64,000 nt of DNA from Roseibium sp. HPY-6 (GCF_040530035.1 NZ_JBEWCD010000003.1:124001-188000); one strand, 5' to 3'. Shown: positions 54,548 to 63,595, numbered from the stretch's first letter. Numbers and translations are program-made. The notes: generated by a model from the sequence alone, not told the origin.

Positions 54548-55471
54548 ATGGCTACCGGCTTCGATCTGGAAAACTTCCTCGAGATGCTTGCTGCCGAACG
54601 AGGCGCAGCCGACAACACGCTGGACGGCTACCGGCGGGATCTCGAGGACTTTTCAGTTTTTCTCGGCAAAACGAAAATCGCCAACGCCCGGGACGACGAC
54701 ATATCCGCCTATATGAGCGATCTGACCCGGCGCGGCTTTGCGGAAAGTTCACAAGCCAGGCGTTTGTCGGCATTGAAGCAGTTTTTCAAGTTTCTTTATT
54801 CGGAAGGAACACGTCGGGACGATCCGACCCGGACAATGTCTGCCCCCAAAAAGCGGGGCACGCTGCCGAAGGTTTTGACGATGGAAGATGTCGACCGCCT
54901 TATCGAAACAGCCGGTGGCGAGGCACGAAAGCAAAAGGGAAGCGTTGCAGCACGACTTAGGGCGCAGCGCATGTACACGCTGATCGAAGTCCTCTATGCG
55001 ACCGGCCTGCGTGTGTCGGAACTCGTGGCGCTTCCGGTCAGGGCCGCACTGCGCGACGAGCGGCTGATAGAAATAAAGGGCAAGGGCGGTAAAGAGCGTC
55101 TCGTTCCGCTGTCAATTGCGGCACAACTGGCGATGAAAACTTATGTTGCGCTGCGTGCAGAAGAAGGTGCCTACACCAAAAGCCCTTGGCTATTTCCATC
55201 ACATGGAGACAGCGGCCACCTTACGCGCCAGCACTTTGCGCGCGAACTGAAAGACCTGGCGCTTGCGGCCGGACTGGATGCGTCCAAGGTCTCACCGCAC
55301 GTTCTCAGACATGCTTTTGCCTCGCACCTGCTTCAAAACGGGGCGGATTTGCGTGTTGTACAGCAGCTGCTCGGACATGCGGATATCTCCACGACACAGA
55401 TCTATACCCATGTCCTGGATGAGCGACTGCGGGAGCTTGTCGAAAACGCGCATCCATTAGCACAAAGATGA
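54548..55471 (+). CDS. xerD: site-specific tyrosine recombinase XerD
   Basis: Tyrosine recombinase of 307 residues that resolves chromosome dimers at dif together with XerC. The N-terminal SAM-like domain (about 1-90) is followed by the catalytic domain, with Arg155 in TGLRVSEL, the [12 protein letters not shown]is-Arg box, [12 protein letters not shown] and nucleophile Tyr286. The ATG at 54548 with AGGA/GGAG upstream is chosen. No integron or island features surround it, so it is the housekeeping copy. Confidence 0.93.
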   Translation: MATGFDLENFLEMLAAERGAADNTLDGYRRDLEDFSVFLGKTKIANARDDDISAYMSDLTRRGFAESSQARRLSALKQFFKFLYSEGTRRDDPTRTMSAPKKRGTLPKVLTMEDVDRLIETAGGEARKQKGSVAARLRAQRMYTLIEVLYATGLRVSELVALPVRAALRDERLIEIKGKGGKERLVPLSIAAQLAMKTYVALRAEEGAYTKSPWLFPSHGDSGHLTRQHFARELKDLALAAGLDASKVSPHVLRHAFASHLLQNGADLRVVQQLLGHADISTTQIYTHVLDERLRELVENAHPLAQR

Positions 55472-55546
55472 AAAACGTCTCTATTGCGCTGCAGCAATCG
55501 CGCGCCTAAACTCCGCTGCCTAAAATTTTTGCACCGGACGCCAAAA

Positions 55547-57190
55547 ATGCTGCAACCAACCAGCGACTACGCAACACTGATAGACCGTTTCCGCTGGTCG
55601 CTTCCCCCGGTCTACAATATTGCGGCCGCTGTAAGTGATTGTTGGGCGCAAAAGGATCCGCATCGGCTTGCGATCCGTCATGTGTTGCCGAACGGCGCCA
55701 GTCAGGATTGGACACATCTCCGTTTGAATCAGGCGGCCAACCGCTGTGCCAATGCTCTTGCCGCGCTTGGGGTGGGCAGCGGAGATCGGGTCGCTCTTCT
55801 TTTGCCGCAAAGCCCGCAAACCGCGATTGCCCATATCGCAGCCTACAAGATTGGTGCGATCGCTGTACCGATGGCAGCTCTCTTCGGGCAGGAAGCGTTG
55901 CGGTACCGGCTCTCCGATTCAGGCGCAAAGGTCATTTTTACGGACGCACAAGGGCTGGAAAAACTTTCGGTAATCCGCGAAGCGCTGCCGGAGCTGGAAA
56001 TTCTGATTTCTGTCGACGGAGCGGAAAGCCGTGCGCTTTCCTTCGACGCTCTGCTTGATCGTGCAAGCGATCGATTTGACACGCTGGACACCACGCCGAA
56101 CGATCCGGCACTGATGATCTATACATCCGGCACAACCGGTCAACCTAAAGGCGTTCTTCACGGGCATCGTGTGCTGCCCGGTCATATGCCGGGCATAGAA
56201 CTCTCCCAGAATTTTCTCGGTCAGGATGGCGACCTGCTATGGACGCCTGCCGACTGGGCCTGGGCGGGCGGGTTGTTGAACGCACTCTTTCCGGCATTGA
56301 AACTCGGTGTTCCGGTGGTCTCTTATGCGTCCCGGAAATTTGATCCGGAATTCGCGTTTCATCTGCTCGAAAGTCAGAACGTTCGCAACGCCTTCATTCC
56401 GCCAACGGCTCTGAAGATGCTGCGCGCGGTTGAAAGGCCCTCCCAAAGGTTTGCCTTGAACTGGCGCAGTGTCGGATCTGCCGGGGAATCCCTTGGACGG
56501 GAGACCTATGACTGGTTCCTGGAAGAGTTCGGTTTTCCCGTCAACGAATTCTACGGACAGACCGAATGCAATGCGATCCTCGGATCGGCTGCATCCCTTG
56601 GGGTGACGCGCTCCGGTGCCATCGGCAAGGAAATGCCGGGGCATGAGGTCGCTATTATCGACACCAGCGGCACGGTGCTCCCGGCCGAGACCCCCGGGCA
56701 GATTGCTATTAAACGGCCAGACCCCGTCATGTTTCTGGAATACTGGAACAAACCTGACGCCACGCGGGAAAAGTTTCTGGGCGATTGGATGCTGACGGGT
56801 GACCAGGGTGTGATGGATGAAGACGGCTACATTCATTTTGTCGGTCGGGACGATGACATCATCACATCGGCGAGCTATCGCATCGGACCCGGCGAAATCG
56901 AGGATTGCCTCATAAAACATCCAGCTGTTGCCCTGGCCGCAGCGGTCGGGAAACCGGATCCGCTCCGCACGGAGATCGTAAAGGCCTACATCGTTCTGAA
57001 ACCGGATGAGTCTGCGAATGAGGAGCTCGAGAGCCATATCAGAACATTCGTCCGCGAGAGGCTTTCCGCGCATGAATTTCCGCGCGAAATCGAATTCATG
57101 GACTCACTCCCGATGACGACGACAGGAAAGGTCATCAGACGGAAACTGCGTGATCTCGCCCGCTCTGAAACAAGGCAGCAAGCGAGCTAG
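55547..57190 (+). CDS. acyl-CoA synthetase (AMP-forming)
   Basis: ANL-superfamily ligase of 547 residues that activates a carboxylic acid with ATP and CoA. The P-loop YTSGTTGQPKGVLHGH is at about residues 192-207, A5 NEFYGQTE near 340, the LTGDQGVMDEDGY hinge region near 420, and the C-terminal catalytic Lys in TTTGKVIRRKL near 535. The layout is close to medium-chain or benzoate/acetoacetate-like synthetases; the acid is uncertain. The ATG at 55547 is chosen. Its stop overlaps the convergent GNAT gene by four bases. Confidence 0.88.
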   Translation: MLQPTSDYATLIDRFRWSLPPVYNIAAAVSDCWAQKDPHRLAIRHVLPNGASQDWTHLRLNQAANRCANALAALGVGSGDRVALLLPQSPQTAIAHIAAYKIGAIAVPMAALFGQEALRYRLSDSGAKVIFTDAQGLEKLSVIREALPELEILISVDGAESRALSFDALLDRASDRFDTLDTTPNDPALMIYTSGTTGQPKGVLHGHRVLPGHMPGIELSQNFLGQDGDLLWTPADWAWAGGLLNALFPALKLGVPVVSYASRKFDPEFAFHLLESQNVRNAFIPPTALKMLRAVERPSQRFALNWRSVGSAGESLGRETYDWFLEEFGFPVNEFYGQTECNAILGSAASLGVTRSGAIGKEMPGHEVAIIDTSGTVLPAETPGQIAIKRPDPVMFLEYWNKPDATREKFLGDWMLTGDQGVMDEDGYIHFVGRDDDIITSASYRIGPGEIEDCLIKHPAVALAAAVGKPDPLRTEIVKAYIVLKPDESANEELESHIRTFVRERLSAHEFPREIEFMDSLPMTTTGKVIRRKLRDLARSETRQQAS

Positions 57191-58320
57191 GAAGACCGGA
57201 ATCTTGCCCGTGCTGCGCGGGCAGCGCTGCGCAATTTACGCTCCAAGGCAAGGTCTGCACCGCACAGCTGGATTTTGGCCTCTGCCACTGGCGCCGTTGA
57301 CAGAATGAGTGTGCCCGTTTCCAGGCGGCCCCGCCACAAAGGCTCGATCATCGGATGGCCGGGAATGGCGAGGGAGTCGGCAGCCGTGAAGTCCGGCAAC
57401 GCAAGGTTTTCCCGAAACGTGTAAAGGACAAGCTGGGCGCCTGGCGAGTAACGACTGAACTCCTCGTCGAAGGCAATTTTCCATGTAAAGACATGTCCGC
57501 TCTCGACAAAGCATACGATTGACGCGATCAGCCTGCCACCTGCGCGCAACTCGTCTATGCGGATCGAACCTGACTGTGAAAACGCGGCAACTGCTTCGCG
57601 TGAAAACTGCGCGGTCTTTGTGTCGCTTGCGAGCGCCGTCAGGCCGCGTCCTTTCCAGCCGGACGCTTCGAGATCCAGAAACGCATCGAAGTGATCGACC
57701 ACCGCAGGACCGGTGATGCTTTCAAAACTGACATCTCCATGTTCTTCAAGTTTGCGCAGCAGACGCCGCATTTCCTTGCGGCGCTTGCCCTTGAAGGCAT
57801 CGGCCAGCTGCTGCTCGCCTTCTTGCCCCGGTGCGTGAGCAGCCCGGCATGATCTTGAGTAGATCGCCGAAGTCATGCGTGCCGGGGCCTGCAAGCGCTC
57901 GGCTGTTTGGGTTGCCAATGGCAGAAACGGAAAGGCGAGCACTCCAAATGCTCCAGATGCTGCCTTGAAAAAAAGATCGACATGCTCACGGTCCGCTTCC
58001 GGATGCATCAACGGCGTTCCAAGCGGGGCGTAGTCACTTGTCCATGCTGTTGCAACAGGAACGAAGACGCCCGCGAGACGGCGGCCCACCGGACAAGACA
58101 AAAGCCAGTCACCCGATCGCTTGTTGCGAACCGTTACCAGGCTGATCCCTTTGACCTTGTGGTTTTTCAAAAAGGGGCGAAGGAACTGGGGGCCGAAGAA
58201 CGGGTTGGGGTCAAGCGCATTGCCTGCGAGTGTTTTCCAGGCATCAACAGGCAGATCGCTGCTTAGGGGATCGAATGAAACGGCCTCAAGGGGCGCGGAC
58301 ATTTCGACATCAGCTTTCAA
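57187..58320 (-). CDS. GNAT-fold acetyltransferase (BioF2/CelD-like)
   Basis: Protein of 377 residues resembling the acetyltransferase_6 (CelD/BcsL-like) group, with duplicated GNAT folds. The KGKRRKEMRRLLRKLEEHG segment at about 175-195 and the DLEASGWKGRGLTAL motif at about 220-235 are typical. Relatives act on polysaccharide or cell-envelope precursors. It overlaps the end of the upstream flippase gene by 11 bases on the same strand, so both probably serve surface-polysaccharide synthesis or export. The substrate is unknown. Confidence 0.78.
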   Translation of the reverse strand: MKADVEMSAPLEAVSFDPLSSDLPVDAWKTLAGNALDPNPFFGPQFLRPFLKNHKVKGISLVTVRNKRSGDWLLSCPVGRRLAGVFVPVATAWTSDYAPLGTPLMHPEADREHVDLFFKAASGAFGVLAFPFLPLATQTAERLQAPARMTSAIYSRSCRAAHAPGQEGEQQLADAFKGKRRKEMRRLLRKLEEHGDVSFESITGPAVVDHFDAFLDLEASGWKGRGLTALASDTKTAQFSREAVAAFSQSGSIRIDELRAGGRLIASIVCFVESGHVFTWKIAFDEEFSRYSPGAQLVLYTFRENLALPDFTAADSLAIPGHPMIEPLWRGRLETGTLILSTAPVAEAKIQLCGADLALERKLRSAARAARARFRSS

Positions 58321-59734
58321 CGGGCCGTCTCCCGTCCGAAAGCATCAACGGAACCACAAATGTTGTTACGTTCAGCCTTCGCTTTGCTGCCCACGCAAGC
58401 ACGGTTGCTTCAAATAAGATTGCGCAACTCGTCGCGATTGCCGCTCCGGCCAGACCAAGCCAAGGAATGAAAATCAGGTTCAAAACAACATTGAGAGCAA
58501 AGGTCGCCGCATAAATTCCAGCGCATGTTTTCTGGTGTCCCGTCATCGACAGAAGCGCATCTGCCGGGCCGACGGAAGCGCGCGCGAGCACACCGATCAA
58601 CAAAAGTGCGATGAGCGGGTATCCGCTCTCGAACCCATTGCCGAAGAGACGCAGCAACAGGGGCGCCACCAGCAGGAGCACTGCTCCAGCGGCAAGGGAG
58701 GGCCAGAACGTCCACAGGCTCGCCTGACGGGTATAGGCGGCAAGACCGGTTAGATCCTGGTTATGGATGTAGCTGGAAAACCGGTGCGCCGACGCGGCAC
58801 GAACGGCGAAATAGACAAAATGAACCAGTGCCAATGTTCTGGATGCTGCGAAATAAACCGCAACTTCGTCTGGGCTTTGAAAGAAGCTCACCATGATCAC
58901 GTCAGCGCTGGTAATCAGCTGCAGGAAGCCCTCGACCATGAGCATTGGTGCCGAGACAACAAGCCACGACTTCAGCTCAATCCGCGCCGGCCCGGGTGAG
59001 ACCTTGCTGGGGAGTTTCTTCTTCAGATGAACATATTGGTAGGCAGCGACCAACAGAGTGGCCGCTACGGCAACAAGAGCCGCGGTTTCCGCACTTGCCG
59101 GAAACCCAAGGAATACCGCACATATCAGCAGAAAAAGGATGGCAAGCGGCCGCCAGATGTAAGTCGGCAGCATCGCCAGCGAAGGCCAGTCGTAGCTGCG
59201 TGCGATACCATCCTGCACAAGACCGAAGGCGAAAAAAGGCAGCGCCAGGAACACGATCACCAACGGCAGGGTGTAGTATGGCTCAATGGCCGGTCGCAGG
59301 AGGTAGACAAAACCGATCGCGCACGCCGCCGTCCCGAGGCCGAACAGAAACGCAGTCAGCCGGCTCGCTTTCAGGAACCCGCGCAGACCATCGAGATCTT
59401 CGGCCTGGCGATACTGGGGAATGAACCGGCTGGCCGATGTTGAAAAACCGCCACAAGCCATCACTCCCAGGACAATGACGAAGGTCCAGGCAACGGAGTA
59501 GATACCGTAGTCGTGCGCACCAAGCAGGCGCGCGAGCACAATTTGAGACAGAAAGGCAAGGGCAGCGCCGGCGACCCTGACAGCAAACGTTGACAACGCC
59601 ATGCGTCCGGCCGCCTGTTTTTCCGACGCGGGTCCGGATGCGGCAGACGCAAATCGGTCAACGCTTTTGCCAAGCGCCTGGGTCCAGGTGGCGTCTTGAA
59701 AACGCTTTGTCCAGGAATAGGCGGTAAATCGCAC
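58310..59734 (-). CDS. polysaccharide/oligosaccharide flippase (Wzx/MATE-like)
   Basis: Integral membrane protein of 474 residues with about 12-14 hydrophobic segments. A soluble N-terminal stretch of about 45 residues precedes the core starting ALSTFAVRVAGAALAFLSQIVLARLLGAHDYGIYS, the usual opening of Wzx-type flippases. Such proteins move lipid-linked sugar units across the inner membrane. It overlaps the GNAT-type gene by 11 bases. No glycosyltransferase cluster is adjacent, so the polymer is not known. Confidence 0.85.
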   Translation of the reverse strand: MRFTAYSWTKRFQDATWTQALGKSVDRFASAASGPASEKQAAGRMALSTFAVRVAGAALAFLSQIVLARLLGAHDYGIYSVAWTFVIVLGVMACGGFSTSASRFIPQYRQAEDLDGLRGFLKASRLTAFLFGLGTAACAIGFVYLLRPAIEPYYTLPLVIVFLALPFFAFGLVQDGIARSYDWPSLAMLPTYIWRPLAILFLLICAVFLGFPASAETAALVAVAATLLVAAYQYVHLKKKLPSKVSPGPARIELKSWLVVSAPMLMVEGFLQLITSADVIMVSFFQSPDEVAVYFAASRTLALVHFVYFAVRAASAHRFSSYIHNQDLTGLAAYTRQASLWTFWPSLAAGAVLLLVAPLLLRLFGNGFESGYPLIALLLIGVLARASVGPADALLSMTGHQKTCAGIYAATFALNVVLNLIFIPWLGLAGAAIATSCAILFEATVLAWAAKRRLNVTTFVVPLMLSDGRRPVES

Positions 59735-59963
59735 GTTCGGGGCCCTTGAAAATACCTTTCCGTATTAATGTCATGAGGGGCTTAATATTCCGTGGCTTTC
59801 GAGGGCTGAATGTCGGCTCGCCTTCACAGATACGTGAGCCGGCACGACAATTCGGCAACGCAAGCTGAGACAAGCTTCCATGCATTCCGTCACGGTTTTA
59901 GTCTGTGAGACCCATCCAAAGACCATCGACACGCTCCCATAGTCGCTGCCGGTTCTTTTGACA

Positions 59964-60095
59964 TTAGAACCAGATGGTCTGACCAAGGCAGTTGTTGATT
60001 TCGTTCCGAGACCACTCACCGGCCAGAAACCAGATCGCGATCGCGCGAATGTCACCGCCCTGCCTAATGTGAACGGCCGCATTCGCGCTTGACAC
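59964..60095 (-). pseudogene. remnant of a small secreted protein gene (no in-frame start)
   Basis: On the minus strand the frame ending at a TAA (59964) reads a textbook signal peptide h-region and cleavage site (CSLFVLIFTLVSSANA-A) and then a 40-residue mature part (HIRQGGDIRAIAIWFLAGEW, ending LGQTIWF). The in-frame stretch begins after a stop and has no ATG, GTG or TTG before the hydrophobic core. The nearest ATG (about 60132, in a different frame) would need a one-base shift. A recent frameshift, a sequencing error, or a GTG start at 60095 for a shorter product are the options. Confidence 0.45.
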
Positions 60096-60117
60096 AAGCG
60101 TGAAAATAAGAACAAAT
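60089..60117 (+). promoter_or_regulatory. possible promoter of the sRNA candidate
   Basis: TTGACA at 60089-60094 is a perfect -35 hexamer. A weak -10 (ACAAAT, 60112-60117) follows at 17 bases. Transcription would begin near 60124. Confidence 0.4.
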
Positions 60118-60123
60118 AGTGAA

Positions 60124-60278
60124 CATATGAATTGCCTGAATCATTACAGCTCTGACCCGCGTTCAGATAAAGGCGGTTTGGGCAGCCATTGCGGATTAAG
60201 AGGGTTGCCTCCCCTTCGATCCGCCTTTCGATCCGGTCCCTGCTGTCGCCGCCAATGCGCAGGGGCCGGATCTTTTTT
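60124..60278 (+). ncRNA. candidate trans-acting small RNA
   Basis: A transcript of about 155 nt is predicted between a TTGACA promoter and a strong terminator, with no coding gene in between. AAAGGCGG (60169-60176) pairs perfectly with CCGCCTTT (60220-60227). Inside it GGCAGCC (60180-60186) pairs with GGTTGCC (60202-60208, one G-U). The unpaired side contains CCTCCCC (60207-60213), complementary to Shine-Dalgarno sequences, as in several alphaproteobacterial sRNAs. The boundaries are inferred. Confidence 0.5.
60229..60278 (+). terminator. strong intrinsic terminator with no CDS upstream
   Basis: GATCCGGTCCCTGC (60229-60242) pairs with GCAGGGGCCGGATC (60258-60271), 14 bp with one G-U, followed by seven Ts. 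No plus-strand gene ends before it, which suggests a non-coding transcript. Confidence 0.85.
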
Positions 60279-60524
60279 TGCCTTCACGCCCTTGGCCGAA
60301 AACCTCGGTATCCCAGACACAAACGGCGCTGAAAATTAACCTTAAGAAACGGTTGCGTAACAGTGCTTCCTCTTCTGCATTGCAGAAGTAATAAAAAAAC
60401 CTTATAGAGCATTAGAGTTCTCTTATGGGGGAGAAGAGACCAACTAAAAACAGGCCGCTCCGCTTGGCATCAAACGGTTTTGTATGATGTCACGCGGCTA
60501 AATGGCCGGTGTGCAAAGGCAAAA

Positions 60525-61220
60525 ATGATGTTTAAGGCAATAGCGACAGCTGCATTTGCGAGCGCTCTTCTCCTCGGCGCGAGCACAGCAAATGCGATGA
60601 TTATCAACGGTAACTTTGAAGACACCGCAACGCTGGATCCCACAGGTCTTGTAAACGGAAACAAGCTTTCGAACCTGGCGACGACCGGTTCGTCCTGGGA
60701 TGTGTTTACGCAGATAAACGGCTGGACCACGGCCAGCGGCGCAGGCATTGAGGTTCAAACCAACAGGACACTGAGGAGCGTCGATGCGCATTCGGGCCAG
60801 CACTATATCGAGCTGGACAGCCACCCGAGGCCGAACTCAAATTCGTCCATGGAGCAGGAAGTTGCACTCGACGCTGGGAAATACGAACTTTCCTTCTGGT
60901 TCAGCCCGCGCAACGACGACGCGAGTTCCAATGGCATTGAATATTCGATCAGCGACGATCTCGTATCCGGCTTCATCACTGGTCCCAGTGTGTCACCGCT
61001 AACCTCTGTGGGTGCCTGGACCCTCGTCAAGGCGCTCTTTGTTGTTGAGACAGCCGGTAACTATACGCTTGCATTTGCTGCAACAGGAAAGCAGAACACG
61101 CTTGGCGGCTTTATCGACACGGTCAACATCACGGCAGTGCCGATCCCTGCAGCAGGTCTGTTGCTTCCTGCCGGTGTTGCGCTTCTTGGATTTGCATCCC
61201 GTAGGCGCAAACGCGCTTAA
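60525..61220 (+). CDS. exported protein with CTERM-type sorting signal
   Basis: Protein of 231 residues. The signal peptide spans residues 1-24 (STANA-M). The beta-rich body starts with IINGNFED, the usual opening of choice-of-anchor or PEP-CTERM proteins, and contains HSGQHYIELDS and GNYTLAFAATGKQN strands. The C-terminus has the VPIPAAGLLLPAGVALLGFA hydrophobic signal and a basic SRRRKRA tail. It is therefore expected to be processed by an exosortase-like enzyme and displayed at the surface or in exopolysaccharide. It is the second CTERM protein in the window. A terminator follows. Confidence 0.82.
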   Translation: MMFKAIATAAFASALLLGASTANAMIINGNFEDTATLDPTGLVNGNKLSNLATTGSSWDVFTQINGWTTASGAGIEVQTNRTLRSVDAHSGQHYIELDSHPRPNSNSSMEQEVALDAGKYELSFWFSPRNDDASSNGIEYSISDDLVSGFITGPSVSPLTSVGAWTLVKALFVVETAGNYTLAFAATGKQNTLGGFIDTVNITAVPIPAAGLLLPAGVALLGFASRRRKRA

Positions 61221-61248
61221 CTGGAAAAACCAGTATCAAAAAATCTGA

Positions 61249-61270
61249 ACGGCCCTCTTGGGCCGTTTTT
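61249..61270 (+). terminator. intrinsic terminator of the CTERM gene
   Basis: ACGGCCC-TCTT-GGGCCGT stem of 7 bp followed by a T-run, 28 bases after the stop codon. Confidence 0.88.
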
Positions 61271-61357
61271 CGTGTCCACCGCACGCGCGCCACAATCCTT
61301 TAATGCGCACGGCGGATCTGGACTTCATCATTTGTTGCTACGTCAAAAGTGCTTGCT

Positions 61358-61504
61358 TTATGCGAATTGCCGCCAGAATTGGTAGGAGCGATCCAACCGG
61401 CTAAGTCTCTTGCTTTTCTCGGATGGGTCGATGTCGTGGCGGTTCAGCAAAACTTCTATCTCCTTCCTGAGCTCATCCATATGTTTATTTGCATATCTTA
61501 GCAT
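61358..61504 (-). CDS. small hypothetical protein (48 aa)
   Basis: Protein of 48 residues. The ATG at 61504 has a perfect GGAGG eight bases upstream. The sequence is highly charged and helical (MLRYANKHMDELRKEIEVLL, then DPSEKSKRLSRLDRSYQFW), ending RQFA before a TAA. No membrane segment or known family is recognised. An ATG five codons upstream lacks a ribosome-binding site. It stands alone between the CTERM gene and a TetR gene. The composition is clearly protein-like, so it is probably a real small gene. Confidence 0.6.
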   Translation of the reverse strand: MLRYANKHMDELRKEIEVLLNRHDIDPSEKSKRLSRLDRSYQFWRQFA

Positions 61505-61675
61505 TTTCACATCCTCCATTTCATCTACACTTGATACGATGAAAGATGTATTCAGGCGGATGGATATTCAAATTAACGTTTTTTCATTTTATCGGATTTT
61601 TATAATATACCGCGTTAAGTATATCTGTTGAATTTATTCAGATTCAAATTCTCAGGAAAATTTACTTTCACTATA

Positions 61676-62248
61676 TTAGATTTCCAATTCTGAAATCTTG
61701 GGCTTCAGATCATTGAACCAAGCAGGCTTTCCCTGTATTCGCGCGATCAACATGGCTCCTTCAAGCTGCGCAAGCACGCTCAGAGACTGTTTGGCCAAGT
61801 CCTCTTCCGTCGCATTTGATCCCCATTCGGTCTTCTTCAACCCCCTTTTCAGCCACTCACCAGTCTTGTCGAAGAAAGATTTTGCTTCTTTGACGACAGC
61901 ATCCGGAAGGCCGGCAGATTCTGCGGCCAAAACGCCGCACAGGCACATCTGACCGTCTTTTCCAAGGGCACTTGCAAATTCGGCATGAAGCCTCTCGACA
62001 AGCGCATCTGCGCTGACCGTCGGCATGTCCGGATCCCCAAGAGTATCCAGAAACCGGTCGGTGTATCTCTTGGCAACCTTTGCACCGAGGTCGGCCTTGG
62101 TCGGGAAATAATAGTGAACGCTTGAACTTTTGACCCCGACACCGGACGCGATCTCCCGGAAACTGAAGCCGTTATATCCGTTCGTCCGAATGAGGGCTTC
62201 GGCCAGATCGAGGATTTTGTCTTCTGTATCGGCTGTCGATGCGGTCAC
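61676..62248 (-). CDS. TetR/AcrR family transcriptional regulator
   Basis: Regulator of 190 residues. The HTH region at about residues 8-55 includes ILDLAEALIRTNGYNGFSFREIASGVGVKSSSVHYYFPTK (seen as consecutive helices), and the ligand domain carries a CLCG motif near 95. This layout resembles regulators of aldehyde- or quinone-responsive SDR genes. It is divergent from the SDR gene at 62379, with inverted repeats in between, and likely represses that gene and itself. Confidence 0.9.
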   Translation of the reverse strand: MTASTADTEDKILDLAEALIRTNGYNGFSFREIASGVGVKSSSVHYYFPTKADLGAKVAKRYTDRFLDTLGDPDMPTVSADALVERLHAEFASALGKDGQMCLCGVLAAESAGLPDAVVKEAKSFFDKTGEWLKRGLKKTEWGSNATEEDLAKQSLSVLAQLEGAMLIARIQGKPAWFNDLKPKISELEI

Positions 62249-62264
62249 GGGGCGATCTCCTAAT

Positions 62265-62350
62265 CTACCGACTGATAGATAGGGCTTGACAACCCGGGAC
62301 GCAATACAGATATCAGTTTCGTCTTATTTACCTATCGATAGATAGATAAA
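62265..62350. promoter_or_regulatory. operator-like repeats between TetR and SDR genes
   Basis: A 24-base near-palindrome at 62327-62350 (left half TTTACCTATCGA, right half TAGATAGATAAA; 10 of 12 positions pair) lies just before the SDR start. A related GATAGATAG half-site occurs at 62274-62282 on the TetR side. TTGACA at 62286-62291 may be the SDR -35. Confidence 0.6.
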
Positions 62351-62378
62351 TTCCTTGAAGTCAAATTGGAGATCGGAA

Positions 62379-63146
62379 ATGGACACTAGCATCGCAATCA
62401 TTCAGGGCGGCACATCGGGCATGGGTCTTGCAACCGCACATCGCCTGGCAGCACGTGGCATCCCACTCGTCCTGATCGGAAGGAACACGGAGAAACTTGC
62501 CACGGCCCGCGCAGAGATCGAAGCACGCCACAACGTCACCGTTGATACCTGGCGGGCAGATGTCACCCGGCCCTCCGACGTGCAAGGAATTGTCGAAAAG
62601 ATCGAAAACTTGGGCCAGCCGATCGGGTATCTCGTGAATGCCGCAGGTTACTTCAGTCCGAAACCTTACCTTGACCACACCGGTGAGGACTTCGATTTGT
62701 ATCACGCCTTCAATCGAGGCACCTTCCTGATCACACAGGCAGCAACGCGGAATATGTCGGAAGCGGGAAAAGGCGCTGTTGTGAACCTTGGATCAATGTG
62801 GGCGCATCAGGCTGTCAAGGCCACACCGTCGTCAGCCTATTCCATGGCGAAAGCGGGCCTTCACGCGTTTACGCAGCACCTGGCAATGGAGCTTGGTGAT
62901 CAGGGGATCCGGGTCAATGCGGTTGCACCGGCAGTCGTGGAGACACCCATTTACAGCGCCTTTATCCCTGAAGATCAGATCTCGCAGACTTTGAAGCAAG
63001 GTTTCGACGCTTTTCACCCGATCGGGCGCATCGGAACGGCGGACGATGTTGCGTCGGCCGTGGATTTTCTGCTTTCAGACGAGGCCGGTTGGGTCACCGG
63101 AGCGATCTGGGATGTCGATGGCGGCGTCATGGCCGGGCGTAACTGA
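62379..63146 (+). CDS. SDR family NAD(P)-dependent oxidoreductase
   Basis: Short-chain dehydrogenase of 255 residues. The Rossmann motif [14 protein letters not shown] is at residues 5-18, the NAG region is NAAGYF, the catalytic Ser is in [10 protein letters not shown], and the YSMAKAGL Tyr-Lys pair is near 158. The substrate is unknown. The ATG at 62379 is chosen because the Rossmann motif then begins at the usual distance; a longer in-frame start would overlap the operator. The divergent TetR gene probably controls it. Confidence 0.9.
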   Translation: MDTSIAIIQGGTSGMGLATAHRLAARGIPLVLIGRNTEKLATARAEIEARHNVTVDTWRADVTRPSDVQGIVEKIENLGQPIGYLVNAAGYFSPKPYLDHTGEDFDLYHAFNRGTFLITQAATRNMSEAGKGAVVNLGSMWAHQAVKATPSSAYSMAKAGLHAFTQHLAMELGDQGIRVNAVAPAVVETPIYSAFIPEDQISQTLKQGFDAFHPIGRIGTADDVASAVDFLLSDEAGWVTGAIWDVDGGVMAGRN

Positions 63147-63196
63147 CCAGAACGCGTTCAAGCACACTGATGCAGCAGCCCGAAGCGGCGGCTGCA

Positions 63197-63595
63197 TCAA
63201 TCCGCGATGGCCTCCACATAGAACCATCGGCCGGATTTTTTCCGAAACCGGCTGCGCTCACGGTGGGTGACGAGTTTGCCACCTGAAAGATATTTTGCTT
63301 CAAAAAGAACAGTCCCTTCCCGGTCGGCTTCACCGCCCGCATGCACCTCAAGCACGGTCAAAGCCGCCCAGTGGTTTTCCGAAGCCCACCGCGAGGTAGC
63401 AAGCTCATCAAAACTGCTTTGGTGCTTTGGCCACAACGTGTCTTTCAAATAAGAAATCCTTTGCCGGGCGAAGGCTGTGTATCTCGACCGCATCAGATCT
63501 TCCGCGGTTTTGGGGAGCGCGGAACCGGCGAGAAAAGGTTCGCAGCAGGCCTCGAAGGCCGGTCCCCTGCCACATGGGCACGCCTGATTGTCCAT
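63197..63595 (-). CDS. YchJ family protein (SEC-C motif)
   Basis: Protein of 132 residues. The N-terminal SEC-C zinc motif CPCGRGPAFEACCEPFL is at residues 6-22, followed by the LMRSRYTAFARQRISYLKDT block typical of UPF0225/YchJ. The function is unknown; it has an NTF2-like body. Its start is an ATG about 90 bases from the divergent gene at 63687. It converges on the SDR gene. Confidence 0.88.
   Translation of the reverse strand: MDNQACPCGRGPAFEACCEPFLAGSALPKTAEDLMRSRYTAFARQRISYLKDTLWPKHQSSFDELATSRWASENHWAALTVLEVHAGGEADREGTVLFEAKYLSGGKLVTHRERSRFRKKSGRWFYVEAIAD

Larger units (their letters stand above)
59735..60524. other. long non-coding region holding a gene remnant and a candidate sRNA
   Basis: About 790 nt. 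It contains the frameshifted secreted-protein remnant (59964-60095, minus strand), the structured RNA candidate (60124-60278, plus strand) and a perfect CTTCTGC-ATT-GCAGAAG inverted repeat at 60372-60388 upstream of the CTERM gene. No full-length gene is supported. Confidence 0.6.

Noticed and set aside
54548..55471. XerD-type tyrosine recombinase as an island integrase
   Set aside because: Sequence, length and setting (opposite aroK, near core genes) match the chromosomal dimer-resolution XerD; there are no flanking att repeats or cargo.
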